Of a DNA stretch of 64,000 nt, positions 35,390 through 46,477 are shown piece after piece. Location: the NCBI GenBank assembly GCA_963966185.1, contig CAWZYM010000384.1, positions 62,001-126,000 of the forward strand. The letters are read 5' to 3'. A model generated the notes under the pieces. That model did not search any database and was not told the origin of the DNA. It worked only from the letters and a program-made list of their open reading frames with translations. This DNA is from Rhabditoides inermis (taxonomy: Eukaryota; Nematoda; Chromadorea; Rhabditida; Rhabditidae). The position numbers and the translations under genes are program-made. Positions within the stretch are counted from its first letter, which is position 1. Every line of letters starts with the position of its first letter.

Positions 35390-35591
35390 GCAGTTATTCT
35401 GTTGAATTTTTTAACCAAAAATTTCGACAAATATTTGACAGAAATTTGACCGAATTTTCGTTCTCGATTGTTCGAGAACACCATTCTACGGCGCTCATTG
35501 GCTACAGAACAAATCGAGCGCGAAAAATTGGTCAAATTTCTGTCAAATATTTGTCAAATTTTTCGGTTAAAAAATTCAACAGAATAACTGC
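35390..35591. mobile_element. 202-bp fold-back MITE
   Basis: Two arms of about 63 bases, GCAGTTATTCTGTTGAATTT at the left and its complement at the right, enclose a spacer of about 75 bases. The element has no ORF. The target duplication is unclear, so the family is unknown. Confidence 0.65.
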
Positions 35592-36643
35592 TGAAGTTTT
35601 GTTCAACCTCTGGTTGAATAACTATTACGTCACGCAAGAGCGGTTGAAAATCGTCAGAAATAGTCCCCCCCCCCCAAATAGGCCCCCTTCGGAACAGAGG
35701 CGACTTCCAGTCATCAGTTGCAACAAAATTTTCAAATTTGCCGCGCAGTTATAAGCTCCGCCCACTCGCCATACCGCGAATGTCTTTTCTATTAGAACGT
35801 GAGACTTTTATGTTTAAAAACAGTAACGAGTATAGCTAGTTACATTCAAACACATCGTTTTACCAAACATACTATAATAAAAATAAGTATTAACAAGACC
35901 ATCACGACCACTTGTCAAAGACGTTTATGAAATCAATAACAATCAATCGATACTAACCAATCAATCGATAATTAATGTATCAATGAACAAGCTATGTACA
36001 CTACACGTAATATAAGAAGACAATGTGAAGGGTAACGATGAGTGTACTACTTGTCATTGTCGAGCACGAGCAGTCCGTACTCGCTAATTCTGATCATGGC
36101 AGGACAATTGGAGCGAATTCGAAAAAAAAACCTGCAACTCGATTGTTGCAACTTTGTTTACAACGATAAATGCTCGTTCTTTCACACGAATTGATTTTGT
36201 TTTATGTTTTTATGAACTTGTATGACACGTAAAGTTTAAAATAAGTCGCCTCTGTGCTTTCAAGTGTATGTATCATATATGCAAATACAAAATGATCCGC
36301 GCACGCTGCCGATATCGTGCTTTTGAATCTCGTCTAGTAGTATCAGCAAAAGTTTTTTTCGGCAAACCATGCGCTACCACAAAAACAAAAACACGAATCG
36401 TTTTATGTAAATGTATGTATAGCTATAACAACAATCAAAGATGAAAATTATTAGTCGATTGATGTATTGATTAATCTGATATGTGGTCTGCAAGGGCGAG
36501 AAACTTCAAGTAATGAACGCGAGGCTACTCAAAGTCGCAAAAGAAATGCGGGCGCGTGCACTTTTTGGTAATATGACTATATCTTTCTCAAAAAGTAACC
36601 AATTACTTGATTTTCCTGATTTTCTCAAGTACGCGTGAAAAAG
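35592..36643. other. Intergenic region, repeat fragments
   Basis: No exon supported. A C run lies near 35665. A right end of the TTAA-type element family (AAATAAGTCGCCTCTGTG) lies near 36239-36256. Confidence 0.4.
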
Positions 36644-36907
36644 AGCGTTGCTTAGTGTAGTGGTCAGCGATGTTTGCTATACTCGGAGGGTCGATTCGGT
36701 CCCACTTCCGGGCGCTTGACCGTAGCAAGGCAATAAATTGGTAGCATTCTGCTGCAAAGGTAACGCAGGGTTCGCCACCTTCGGGAAAACAGGCGTGAGA
36801 TGTCGTTGGAAAATCGCTGAGCTATGGTGTCATGCCATATTCTTCTTTCGATCCCCGCAGAGTACTCATAAGTCTCTTGAATCGAGGGCTACATACCTTT
36901 ACCTTTA
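36644..36907 (+). mobile_element. tRNA-derived SINE, second type
   Basis: The head contains TTAGTGTAGTGGTCAGCGA (A-box region) and GGGTCGATTCGG (B box), both like a tRNA gene. A body of about 200 bases follows, ending in a short ACCTTT repeat. It is flanked by ACGCGTGAAAAA (36631 on) and ACGCGTGAGAAAAA (36908 on), a likely target duplication. It has no ORF and is unrelated in body to the SINEs at 46109 and 47775. Confidence 0.65.
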
Positions 36908-37019
36908 CGCGTGAGAAAAAAGTAAAGCCTCCTGTATCATATACGTTATGATCCGCGTACGCTGCTGATATCGTGCTTACGAATTTCTTCTAGTAACAGT
37001 CAAACTATGTTGGCTAACC

Positions 37020-37131
<112 letters not shown>

Positions 37132-37259
37132 TTTTTTATTTTATTAGTCACCGTAATAATATTGTGACATCAAACAAATCTTGGGTGAATAATGATTGCT
37201 GTCACGAGGTCACCAAAACGAATGTATGTCAACATGTCGCCGCCGGAAAATCGAATTGC

Positions 37260-37267
37260 TATATAAA
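37260..37267 (+). promoter_or_regulatory. TATA box of the VEQ gene
   Basis: TATATAAA 42 bases before the start codon at 37302. The broken second copy has TATAAAT at the same place (49087-49093). Confidence 0.55.
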
Positions 37268-37301
37268 TTGATCTCGTATTTCAAAACAGCTATAACCTAT
37301 C

Positions 37302-37511
37302 ATGATGTGCTTATTCATACTCGCTGCTGCTGCGATCATTGCGACAGTGGACTCATCAGACCCTTTCTCCCCGGTAGGCAAGTGCCCCACGCAAGAGGAA
37401 TTCGGACTTAAGGTGTGGTAAATTTTGCTTGATTGTGTTTCGATAGGCGAGGAAAATGGAGAGAGATAGAGATGAGCATAGAGAAAGAGAGGAAAAGAGA
37501 GAGAGAGGGGG

Positions 37512-37602
<91 letters not shown>

Positions 37603-40600
37603 AAGAGAAAGAAAGAGATGCAAGAGAGAGATAAATGAAGAGAGACTACTTGAAGCTGTTGCTCCCGATGGCGCAAGAGGACTGTGGTACAACTGACTCG
37701 CCGGCGAGATTGGAATACTTGAGGAGAGTGTACGCCAAGTATGTAAAAATGCACGAGAAGAGGGACATGCGCTTGCCGCGCAATCGACTCTACAGGTGCG
37801 GTAAGATACGGTTTTAATAATGTTTTCCCATTTACCTACTGCAATAACATAACCATATGGGCTTCCTAGAACTACATCTACATTATTTGCACTTCGTAGT
37901 ACACTGATCATTGCGAAACCTGTTCCGATGTGATTTACAACTATTCTTACGTAGATGCCCCGACTTCCATTCAGTTGAACGCTTCAATACTGCAAAGTTA
38001 GCGAGAGATGGCCCAGATGAACAAAGCTCGTATTATGTGGCTCAATGCGTGTGTGCGCCCTGTCCTGTCTATGGCAAACGTGTTGTAACAATCTGACTTG
38101 TAAAGTTTATGTTCAATTTGAAAATTTCATCGAAAAGACTGTGATCTTTCTCTAACCACCCTAATGTCTCTCGTGAAAAGCAGGAAACTCATATGCGAGC
38201 CCACGTAAATCACACGATCATAAACCTATAACTTACAACTTCAGAGAAAGATGGCGGCATTGGCTGCACAATAAGGAGCGAATCCGGCTGGGAATGAAGC
38301 CAGTCAAGTTTGAAAACAGAAGACCTGAGAAGCAGCGAAAAAAGAAGTTCGATAAAGAGAAGAAAGTAAAGAGAGTGTTGGAGAAGGAGAAGGAGAAGTC
38401 AGCCGTGAAACAAAAACATGAAGAAGAACAAGAGAAGGAGATACCTGCTGAGGAAAAGAAAGAACAGATGACTGTAGACCTTGAAGAGGAGAAGCTAGTT
38501 GTACAACATGAAGATGATGAAACTGTGAATCAGAAGAAGAAGGAGAAGTTCATTGTGGATCAGAGAAAAGAAGTTTTTCTGCCAGAGAAAGAGAAGTCAG
38601 CTTCGAAGCAGAAAAATGGAGAGCCTGTGAAGAAAAAGGAGAAGCCCGTTGTGGAGCAGAGAAATGAGGTGCCCGTAGAGCAGGAGAAGGAGAAGCCCGT
38701 TGTGGAGCAGAGAAATGAGGTGCTCGTAGAGCAGGACAAGGAGAAGCCCGTTGTGAAGCAGAGAAATGAGGTACCCGTAGAGCAGAAGAAGGAGAAGCCC
38801 GTTGAGGAGCAGAGAAATGAGGTGCCCGTAGAGCAGGAGAAAAAGAAGCCCGTTGTGGAACAGAGAAATGAGGTGCCCGTAGAGCAGGAAAAGGAGAAGC
38901 CCGTTGTGGAGCAGAGATATGAGGTGCCCGTAGAGCAGGAGAAGGAGAAGCCCGTTGTGGAGCAGAGAAATGAGGTGCCCGTAGAGCAGGAGAAGGAGAA
39001 GCCCGTTGTGGAGCAGAGAAATGAGGTGCTCGTAGAGCAGGACAAGGAGAAGCCCGTTGTGGAGCAGAGAAATGAGGTACCCGTAGAGCAGAAGAAGGAG
39101 AAGCCCGTTGTGGAGCAGAGAAATGAGGTGCCCGTAGAGCAGGAGAAGGAGAAGCTTGTTGTGGAGCAGAGAAATGAGGTGTTCGTAGAGCAGGAGAAGG
39201 AGAAGCCCGTTGTGGAGCAGAGAAATGAGGTGCCCGAAAAGCAGAAAAAGGAGAAGCCCGTTGTGGAGCAGAGAAATGAGGTGCTTGTAGAGCAGGAGAA
39301 GGAGAAGCCCGTTGTGGAGCAGAGAAATGAGGTGCTCGTAGAGCAGGACAAGGAGAAGCCCGTTGTGGAGCAGAGAAATGAGGTGCCCGTAGAGCAGGAG
39401 AAGGAGAAGGAGAAGCCCATTGTGGAGCAGAGAAATGAGGTGCCCGTAGAGCAGGAGAAGGAGAAGCCCGTTGTGGAGCAGAGAAATGAGGTGCCCGTAG
39501 AGCAGGAGAAGGAGAAGCCCGTTGTGGAGCAGAGAATAGAGGTGCCCGTAGAGCAGGAGAAGAAGAAGCCCGTTGTGGAGCAGAGAAATGAGGTGCCCGT
39601 AGAGCAGGATAAGAAGAAGCCCGTTGTGGAGCAGAGAAATGAGGTGCCCGTAGAGCAGGAGAAAAAGAAGCCCGTTGTGGAACAGAGAAATGAGGTGCTC
39701 GTAGAGCAGGAGAAGGAGAAGCCCGTTGTGGAGCAGAGAAATGAGGTGCTCGTAGAGCAGGACAAGGAGAAGCCCGTTGTGGAGCAGAGAAATGAGGTGC
39801 CCGTAGAGCAGGAGAAGGAGAAGGAGAAGCCCATTGTGGAGCAGAGAAATGAGGTGCCCGTAGAGCAGGAGAAGGAGAAGCCCGTTGTGGAGCAGAGAAA
39901 TGAGGTGCTGGTAGAGCAGGACAAGGAGAAGCCCGTTGAGGAGCAGAGAAATGGGGTGCCCGTAGAGCAGGAGAAAAAGAAGCCCGTTGTGAAACAGAGA
40001 AATGAGGTGCCCGTAGAGCAGGAGAAAAAGAAGCCCGTTGTGGAACAGAGAAATGAGGTGCTCGTAGAGCAGGACAAGGAGAAGCCCGTTGAGGAGCAGA
40101 GAAATGAGGTGCCCGTAGAGCAGGAGAAAAAGAAGCCCGTTGTGGAACAGAGAAATGAGGTGCCCGTAGAGCAGGAGAAGGAGAAGCCCGTTGTGGAGCA
40201 GAGAAATGAGGTGCCCGTAGAGCAGGAGAAAAAGAAGCCCGTTGTGGAACAGAGAAATGAGGTGCCCGTAGAGCAGGATAAGAAGAAGCCCGTTGTGGAG
40301 CAGAGAAATGAGGTGCCCGTAGAGCAGGAGAAAAAGAAGCCCGTTGTGGAACAGAGAAATGAGGTGCCCGTAGAGCAGGAGAAAAAGAAGCCCGTTGTGG
40401 AACAGAGAAATGAGGTGGTCGTAGAGCAGGACAAGGAGAAGCCCGTTGAGGAGCAGAGAAATGAGGTGCCCGTAGAGCAGGAAAAAAAGAAGCCCGTTGT
40501 GAAACAGAGAAATGAGGTGCCCGTAGAGCAGGAGAAAAAGAAGCCCGTTGTGGAACAGAGAAATGAGGTGCTCGTAGAGCAGGACAAGGAGAAGCCCGTT

Positions 40601-41092
40601 GAGGAGCAGAGAAATGAGGTGCCCGTAGAGCAGGAGAAAAAGAAGCCCGTTGTGGAACAGAGAAATGAGGTGCCCGTAGAGCAGGAGAAGGAGAAGCCCG
40701 TTGTGGAGCAGAGAAATGAGGTGCCCGTAGAGCAGGAGAAAAAGAAGCCCGTTGTGGAACAGAGAAATGAGGTGCCCGTAGAGCAGAAGAAGGAGAAGCC
40801 CGTTGTGGAGCAGAGAAATGAGGTGCCCGTAGAGCAGGAGAAAAAGAAGCCCGTTGTGGAGCAGAGAAATGAGGTGCCCGTAGAGCAGGAAATAGAGAAG
40901 CTTGCAGTTCACAAGAAAGATACTGTGAAGGAGCATGGAGAGATGTCATCCGTGAAGCATGAACAAAAGCCGGCGAGAACGATACCGAACACGAATTGGA
41001 TGGAAGGAAGTGGTCCGCCCTTTGACCTGACTCGATCCACCCACGCTCTGTCTGTTGCCGCGTGTAGTATCGTTTGCATGGTGTTATTTTGA
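37302..41092 (+). CDS. VEQ 17-residue repeat protein with signal peptide and GPI-like tail
   Basis: Model: join(37302..37412, 37641..37795, 38245..41092), 1037 aa. Exon 1 encodes a signal peptide (MMCLFILAAAAIIATVDSSD) and a short Cys-containing segment. Exon 2 gives a charged helical segment (LEYLRRVYAKYVKMHEKRDM). Exon 3 starts WRHWLHNKERIRLGMK, then has about 44 copies of a 17-residue unit (VEQRNEVPVEQEKEKPV, 51 bp). It ends with a hydrophobic tail (THALSVAACSIVCMVLF) like a GPI signal. Intron 1 contains a long GA tract, and the exon 2 acceptor is inferred from phase. The core is a charged, probably helical or extended rod. No known family. A relic (31921) and a broken copy (49124) lie nearby. 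Confidence 0.7.
37515..37612. repeat. (GA)n tract in intron 1 of the VEQ gene
   Basis: GA-rich tract of about 100 bases next to the exon 2 acceptor, replacing the usual pyrimidine tract. It is shared with the broken copy at about 49335-49435. Confidence 0.9.
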
Positions 41093-41149
41093 CATTTCAT
41101 GATAAGGGATAAAGCTGATATAACCAATTACGTGGCAAATAGTGGCTAA

Positions 41150-41385
41150 AGTCCTCTTCAATTCTCTAGGAGCACTATTTGTGCGCAAGCACGTTCTATA
41201 CATTGTGGCAAATAATTTACGAGATTTTCATCATGTTTGATGACTAGGGCATCGAGCAGGGATTGCTTTCGTATGTTCCAAATTGCGTTGTTTGCGCGCG
41301 ATCGATCGGTGCAAAACCGCCATGGCGCGCGAATGGTGCGAAGCGATTTGAACTGGAGAATTGGCGGGAACTTTATATACACTGC
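41150..41385. repeat. Dispersed repeat S, copy 1
   Basis: About 235 bases (for example TTGTGCGCAAGCACGTTCTA and TTTGAACTGGAGAATTGGCG) matching two halves at 55832-55892 and 59377-59565, which flank the hAT-like element. It contains GCGCGATCGATCGGTGCAAA. Confidence 0.75.
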
Positions 41386-41409
41386 ATACATGTTTTAAAT
41401 ATGTTTTAA

Positions 41410-42120
41410 AGGTACAGTGACGACATATTTTTGAGGCTGAGTCATATTACAAATACAAACCATAAAAACCGAACACATTTGCAACTTGAACTTGTGCAAA
41501 AACTACTTTTCTCCGTTACTTTTAATGCTGCGATCACGAAACGTTGCAAATCCTGTGGAAACGGCCTACAGACGGCTTGCAGACGCGTTGCAGCTCTGCA
41601 AATCGCGCTCATTCCACAACCGATTAGGAGAGGGAGCGGGGTTTGACTAATTTGCACGAAAAGACTCACTTATCTCGACGGCATAAACTAAAATATTAAA
41701 TTCAGTACCACCAATTATCAATGCTTTCAATAAAATGATTGCATCTTTTTTAGAACGCCTCACTCTTGTATTCAGAATGACCAAATTATTTATGCTAATA
41801 AGTGTTTCAATATATTGGTATACATCAAACACTTTTTTGCACCGTTTCGTATGGATACCGTGCAGACGGCGTGTAAACGCAATGTATACGGGTATACGGG
41901 GTGTAAACGCAATGCAGACGCTGCAGACGTCGTCTGCACCGTTGAAAACCGTCCGTTTACACTGCCTTTCCATAGCGTTTACAATGCGTCTGCAATGCGT
42001 TTACATCGCCGTTTTCACACTGTAAACGCACTGTATACGGTTTGCAGACGTGTAAACGCACCTTGACCGCAGCGTCAAAAGTAACGGAGAAACGTTGTTT
42101 TTGCACAAGTTGCAAATGGC
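41410..42120. mobile_element. TTAA-type element, right end missing
   Basis: The left end AGGTACAGTGACGACATATT follows TTAA (41406-41409) and matches the element at 201. Inside, an inverted repeat links TTTGCAACTTGAACTTGTGC (near 41480) with GCACAAGTTGCAAATGG (near 42100). The interior (41540-42065) is dense in GTAAACGCA, TGCGTTTAC and CTGCAGACG motifs in both orientations. No right terminus was seen, and there is no transposase. Confidence 0.5.
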
Positions 42121-42305
42121 CTACCGAGGAGAGGAGAATATCATTCCGACGGCGGTGGCGCGGTCGAATCTATCTTTCCAAACTTTCCACCCGGGCGTAC
42201 GTCTGGTAGTCTAGCCCGTACGGAGGTGTAGAGTAGGGGAGACTCACTTATCATCAAAACTCCCGAAAATGGTGCGTAACCGCCCATAGAGGACGTTTTT
42301 TGCAG

Positions 42306-42451
42306 GGTACTTTCCAGATTCAGCCTCGTTTGTGCCGCCCGAGAACAAGCGCGACAGGATAAAATCGAAAGCCAGCGACTAGGAGGAGTGCGAGGACATC
42401 AAGCTGATCGAGGAGATCTTCACTCCCGCCGCCACCTCCACTCCCCTCTGA
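42306..42451 (+). pseudogene. Orphan exon-like fragment with in-frame stop
   Basis: After a TTTTTTGCAG acceptor there is a frame of about 47 codons with gene-like codon use (SASFVPPENKRDRIKSKASD, a TAG, then EECEDIKLIEEIFTPAATST). The TAG sits where a Glu codon would fit. The fragment abuts the 3' end of the non-LTR element. It may be the last exon of a displaced gene or a transduced fragment; no family recognised. Confidence 0.35.
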
Positions 42452-44050
42452 GAAATAATTAAATAATTTATACGGGTTTTTAACAACTCGTGCAAGATAA
42501 AGACATATGTACAAACATGACAAGATAGGAAAAAAATACAACAAAACGAATCTCAAATGGGGAGCCACCGTTGGAAAGCGGCAGGGGAAAGCGCAGCAGA
42601 CGGGGTCATTGTGTTTAGACAGCTACTAGGAAGGAGGTGAGAAAAGCTAGTGACACGGACATTGAATACATGTTCCCGGGCGCTGACTCGGAATCGAGGT
42701 CGGACTACCCGTATTTCATGACCGCGTGAACCCCGGGAAGGGCGTAGGTCAAACAACCCTTCCCGGTCAATGGCGACGAAACCGGCCAGGATCTTGTAGA
42801 ACATCACGAGGTCCCAGACGTGCCGCCGTTGTTGGAGTGAGTGGAGGCCCAGAATCGCATTGCGATGGTCAGCTCTATGGCTGACGCTGTTACACCTACC
42901 AAGAATGAGTCGGGTGACGTAGTTTTGTACCCTCTCCAGCTGCTTGATTGATGTCTGGTCGTGAGGGTTGAAGACGCAGGTACCGTACTCGAGAAGTGGC
43001 CGAACATAGGTTGTGTAGATGTCCAGAAGGAGCTGCTGATCTGTGGAGACCACCGAACGATAGATGCAGTAAGCGCGATTGTAGGCGTTGGCGTAGATCC
43101 GATGGTAGTGGCGGCCAAAGTGCAGGTTGGAAGTGATGGTGAATCTCAGGTCGACCATTTCCTCGACAGAGTCAATGGCGGCGCCGGCCACCAGGTACTG
43201 GTGCTTTGGGTTTTTACGCCCAATGTGAAGTACCTTGGTTTTGTGACCAGCGAGAGGAAGTTGCCATGTAATTGCCCAGTCGTTGACGACGTTGATAGCG
43301 GTCTGGAGGGGTGACCGATCACCGTCAGGAGAGCAGGTGATGTAGACCTTCACATCGTCGACATCTTGCAGGTAGCGAGTGGCCGGATGAGCGGGATGAG
43401 ATCAGCCGAGTAGATGTTGAACAGTATCGGGCCGAGAACGGTTCCCTGTGGAACACCGGAAGTGATGTCACAGGGAGGCGAGAACTGGTCGTTGACGCGT
43501 ACTTGGAAGGTGCGGCCGATAATGTAGTTGCGGATCCACTGCACTGTTGCCTCACTGAATCCCAAGGCAGATGACTTTAGAAGCAGCTTGGCGTGGCAGA
43601 CTCTGTCAAACGCCTTGGCAAAGTCGAAGTAGATGACGTCACAGGTGAGCTGCTTGTTGATTGCGTCCGTCCAATGATCGAGGCATTCTATCATCTGCAG
43701 TTCGGTCGACTTCCGCGATACAAAACCAAACTGCTCCGGCGGAAGAATGGCGCGGGCAGATATGTGACGTTCCAGGTGGTCCTTCAGAATCTTCTCGAAT
43801 ATCCGACATGCGAACGAGGTACTGGAGATGGGACGATACTTGAGCGGGTCTGTTGCTCCCTTCTCCTTCGGAATGGCAGTCACATATGACGTCTTCCAGA
43901 GAGAAGGTACGACGCCTGTGCAGATGCTAGTGTTGTAGATCATTGCGAGTGGTTCAGCAACAGCTACAGCAACTCTCTTCAGAAACAGCATCGGTATACT
44001 GTCCGGAGTGAGTGCATGAGAAGTTGACCATCCTTCCATCAGACGTCAAA
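42452..44050 (-). mobile_element. 5'-truncated non-LTR retrotransposon, CR1/Jockey group
   Basis: It covers the reverse transcriptase and C-terminal region, with an AT-rich 3' tail at about 42452-42480. The 5' end is cut at about 44050, in the middle of the reverse transcriptase, without the endonuclease. The element is inactive. Confidence 0.75.
42553..44039 (-). pseudogene. Reverse transcriptase of the non-LTR element, frameshifted
   Basis: The two frames 43350-44039 and 42553-43353 form one reverse transcriptase of the CR1/Jockey type. Motifs in order: AIPKEKGATDPLKYRPIS, IYFDFAKAFDRVCH, GVPQGTVLGPILFNIYSADL, then VDDVKVYI at the catalytic box, where a frameshift occurs. The C-terminal part (YVRPLLEYGTCVFNP, IKQLERVQNYVTRLILGRC) is typical of the group. 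The start lacks earlier RT motifs and any endonuclease. Confidence 0.8.
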
Positions 44051-44485
44051 CTACATACTACAATGAATAGTCGATGTGAACGCGCTCAGTGATCACTACG
44101 ATTGTCAAAAAAACATTCTCGCGACGTCTGCACATCACCCGACTCCCGGGTGCCATTCTGACCATCACTCCTTCATTGTTACAACTAGTCAATACTTGGT
44201 CTATAGTAACACAACGGGAGGATTAACCCAAGGTGTTATCACCGCAAAGCGGTCCCACTCGGAATTCAGGTTGGTAGCGGGATGGGGCAGGTACCCCGCG
44301 GATGCACGAGAATAGTACTCGCTACCATTACTGTAAGGTGAGATGACAGGTTCTGGCCTCTTGGAATATGTCTAGTATCACTAAACTATCCCCAGTTCTG
44401 TTCTCACCCTTAAACGCACAGGCGCGGCTGCCTATAAACGCTGACCAACACAAACGAGAATCCATACTTTCTACTAAAGAACTTT
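44051..44485. other. Junction between the non-LTR and Penelope-like elements
   Basis: No ORF or repeat of known type. It may include 5' sequence of the Penelope-like element. Confidence 0.35.
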
Positions 44486-44998
44486 CAGCGTGTGCAGAAA
44501 ACAAACAAAAGATATGTGGCTGAACTACCTAACAGCAATTGTAACACCGGACAAAGATGTGAGAACAAAAGATGTGTGATCTGTCCTAAAATCAGATTTA
44601 GTAATACAGTGATCAGTACCTGTACTTCAACTTTGATCTCCACATATAAACACGGTAACGCTAATTGTTTGTCAACACATCTTGTATACCTTATAACATG
44701 TAATAAATGTAGCATGCAATACGTTGGTGAAACGAAACAAACACTCAAACAGAGAATGTCTTCCCACCGAAATAGTTTCAAAACTGACAAGCTATGCACC
44801 TTTTTGAGCAAACATTTCAAGCTTTCTGATCATGATAGTGAAGACTTTTCGATTGATATTCTCGATAATTTATCTGAAAACAATGACACTGAAACAAGAT
44901 TAACAAAAAAACACTTTTGGATTCAAATTCTGAATACTGCTTATCCACTTGGTTTGAATGACCAAACAAAAACTTTTGGAAATGTTTCTACCATATAG
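44486..44998 (+). pseudogene. GIY-YIG endonuclease domain of the Penelope-like element
   Basis: About 168 residues. A Cys-rich zinc-knuckle-like stretch (CENKRCVICPKI) precedes the core HLVYLITCNKCSMQYVGET, in which VYLI and QYVG correspond to the GIY and YIG motifs. TLKQRMSSHRN supplies the conserved Arg. It ends with YPLGLNDQTKTFGN, the linker that in Naiad-type elements leads into RT. The frame runs into the MITE at 44996. Confidence 0.75.
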
Positions 44999-45736
44999 TG
45001 GGTCCCCCGTTTTCGCGGTAGGCGAATTATCTCTGGCCGAAGAAATGACGCAGACCGATGAGAAAATTATGCAAATGCGCCTCATTCCCAGGATTGCTAT
45101 ATATAGTTGAAAATTTCTGTAATAGGAGAAACAAAATCACAAATGTGCTCTCCGAGGATTGTAGTGGGGGTCAAGAACCACCTACTGACGAAGTTTGAGC
45201 GGTTTTCATGAAGCGACTGTGGAGTTATTTAGCGAACTGTGTCTTCTCATAGGGAAAACTACTGTTCAACATCATACTATGATCTTAGTAATGTGCCAAC
45301 TAAGTCCCTATAGGTGTCAATAGACAACTGGTACTTGATATCGATCGATTTATCGGTTGGATTTTAAGATATGACTCCAATGTAATTAGCATTTTATTAA
45401 TTATCTCTCCTCTGAGAAACAATTTGCAAAATCCGCTCTGAGAGATTTGTAGGGAACCCATCCAAGAACCTCATATCAAATTTTTGTGTAATTTCATGAA
45501 GTTTGGAAAGAATTATTTCCATTCTTAGGTTCACGGATACTGTATCGAACACGCTCATTTGCATGTCATTTCCATAAACTTATCGTCACTGATCGGTCAA
45601 CAGACACCGGTCGACCGGTTTTTTAGAGTGCGCAATGAAGAAAATGTCAACTGTTCAACGCATCAAGTATGCGCTTGTGCATAATAAAAGAATGACGATT
45701 CACAACTTGCCTACCGCCAAAACGAGGGAGCCACTA
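44996..45736. mobile_element. 741-bp TA-flanked MITE (Tc1/mariner/pogo-like)
   Basis: Terminal inverted repeats of about 28 bases: TAGTGGGTCCCCCGTTTTCG at the left and the complement of TAGTGGCTCCCTCGTTTTGG at the right, both continuing to GCGGTAGGC. TA flanks each end (44994-44995 and 45737-45738). No transposase. It is inserted in the Penelope-like element between the endonuclease and RT. Confidence 0.7.
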
Positions 45737-46108
45737 TAAGATTAGTAATAACCCATTTACAAGCCTCAAAATGAAATCAACAAAAAATGCTCGCAAAAAT
45801 CATGGTAAACGTGAAAGAAGTCTTCCAGCATATAAGAACACTTTCACAACCGCGCAAGTATTTGCTGACATTGAACATTTAGAAGGACAAAATCTCTACA
45901 AATACTACAAATTATTAAATAAACACTGCGTAAACACATCGTTAACATTTATGGCAAGTGATCAAACTTACACGTTACTCGATAAAAAACTGCAATTGAA
46001 AACTTTCTGTATAATTGCAAAATCACTTGTTTAAAAAAAAACAAATGTCCAAAAAATTGACACTTTCCACAACTTGAAGTTAAAATAATATGGAAGAATT
46101 ATGGAAGA

Positions 46109-46477
46109 GTGGGCCGGGTTGGCCAAGTGGATAGCGTCACAGCTTGCTAAGTGAACGGTCGCTGGTTCGATTCCCCTCGCGGGCAATTGTTCTACCGAAT
46201 TCCACTACCTCCCGGTGGGGCGCGTGAACCCACTCTCACCCTCTGAGAGCCCTACCATCGGCGGCGGCAGTCTTTCAAGATCTTCTACCACGCCTCGCAT
46301 CCGGAACTGGTCACTTCGCGATGTTCACGCCCATCTACCATGAACAGTCAGGACTCGCGCCGCACTGTTCCAGCCAAGGATCTCCAATACCCCATTGTAG
46401 GATTGTGTGTGCTTCCAGATAACCCATCATGCTACCATTGTATGTACATGTCGGAATCAGGCTGATAAACAAACAAA
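46109..46477 (+). mobile_element. tRNA-derived SINE, copy 1
   Basis: Begins GGGCCGGGTTGGCCAAGTGG (A-box region) and has GCTGGTTCGATTCCCC (B box), as in a Ser- or Leu-type tRNA. A body of about 270 bases follows, with a CAAA-rich tail (AACAAACAAACA). Target duplication TTATGGAAGA at 46099-46108 and 46478-46487. It carries about 20 bases (CCACTCTCACCCTCTGAG region) that copy 2 lacks. Confidence 0.8.

Noticed and set aside
38550..40949. Very long open frames on the opposite strand and in other frames of the VEQ, ENPAKS, DPTTVAT and Glu/Lys arrays
   Set aside because: They are by-products of repeats whose unit length is a multiple of three and that lack stop codons in several frames. They have no signal peptide, no conserved ends and no promoter.
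41880..42065. CRISPR-like array of short repeats
   Set aside because: The motifs occur in both orientations with irregular spacing in a eukaryotic transposon-like context, so they are not direct repeats with unique spacers.
46109..46190. Functional tRNA gene at the head of the SINE
   Set aside because: The A and B boxes are good, but the segment is part of a repeated element with CAAA tail and target duplications, and no full cloverleaf with paired acceptor stem is evident.
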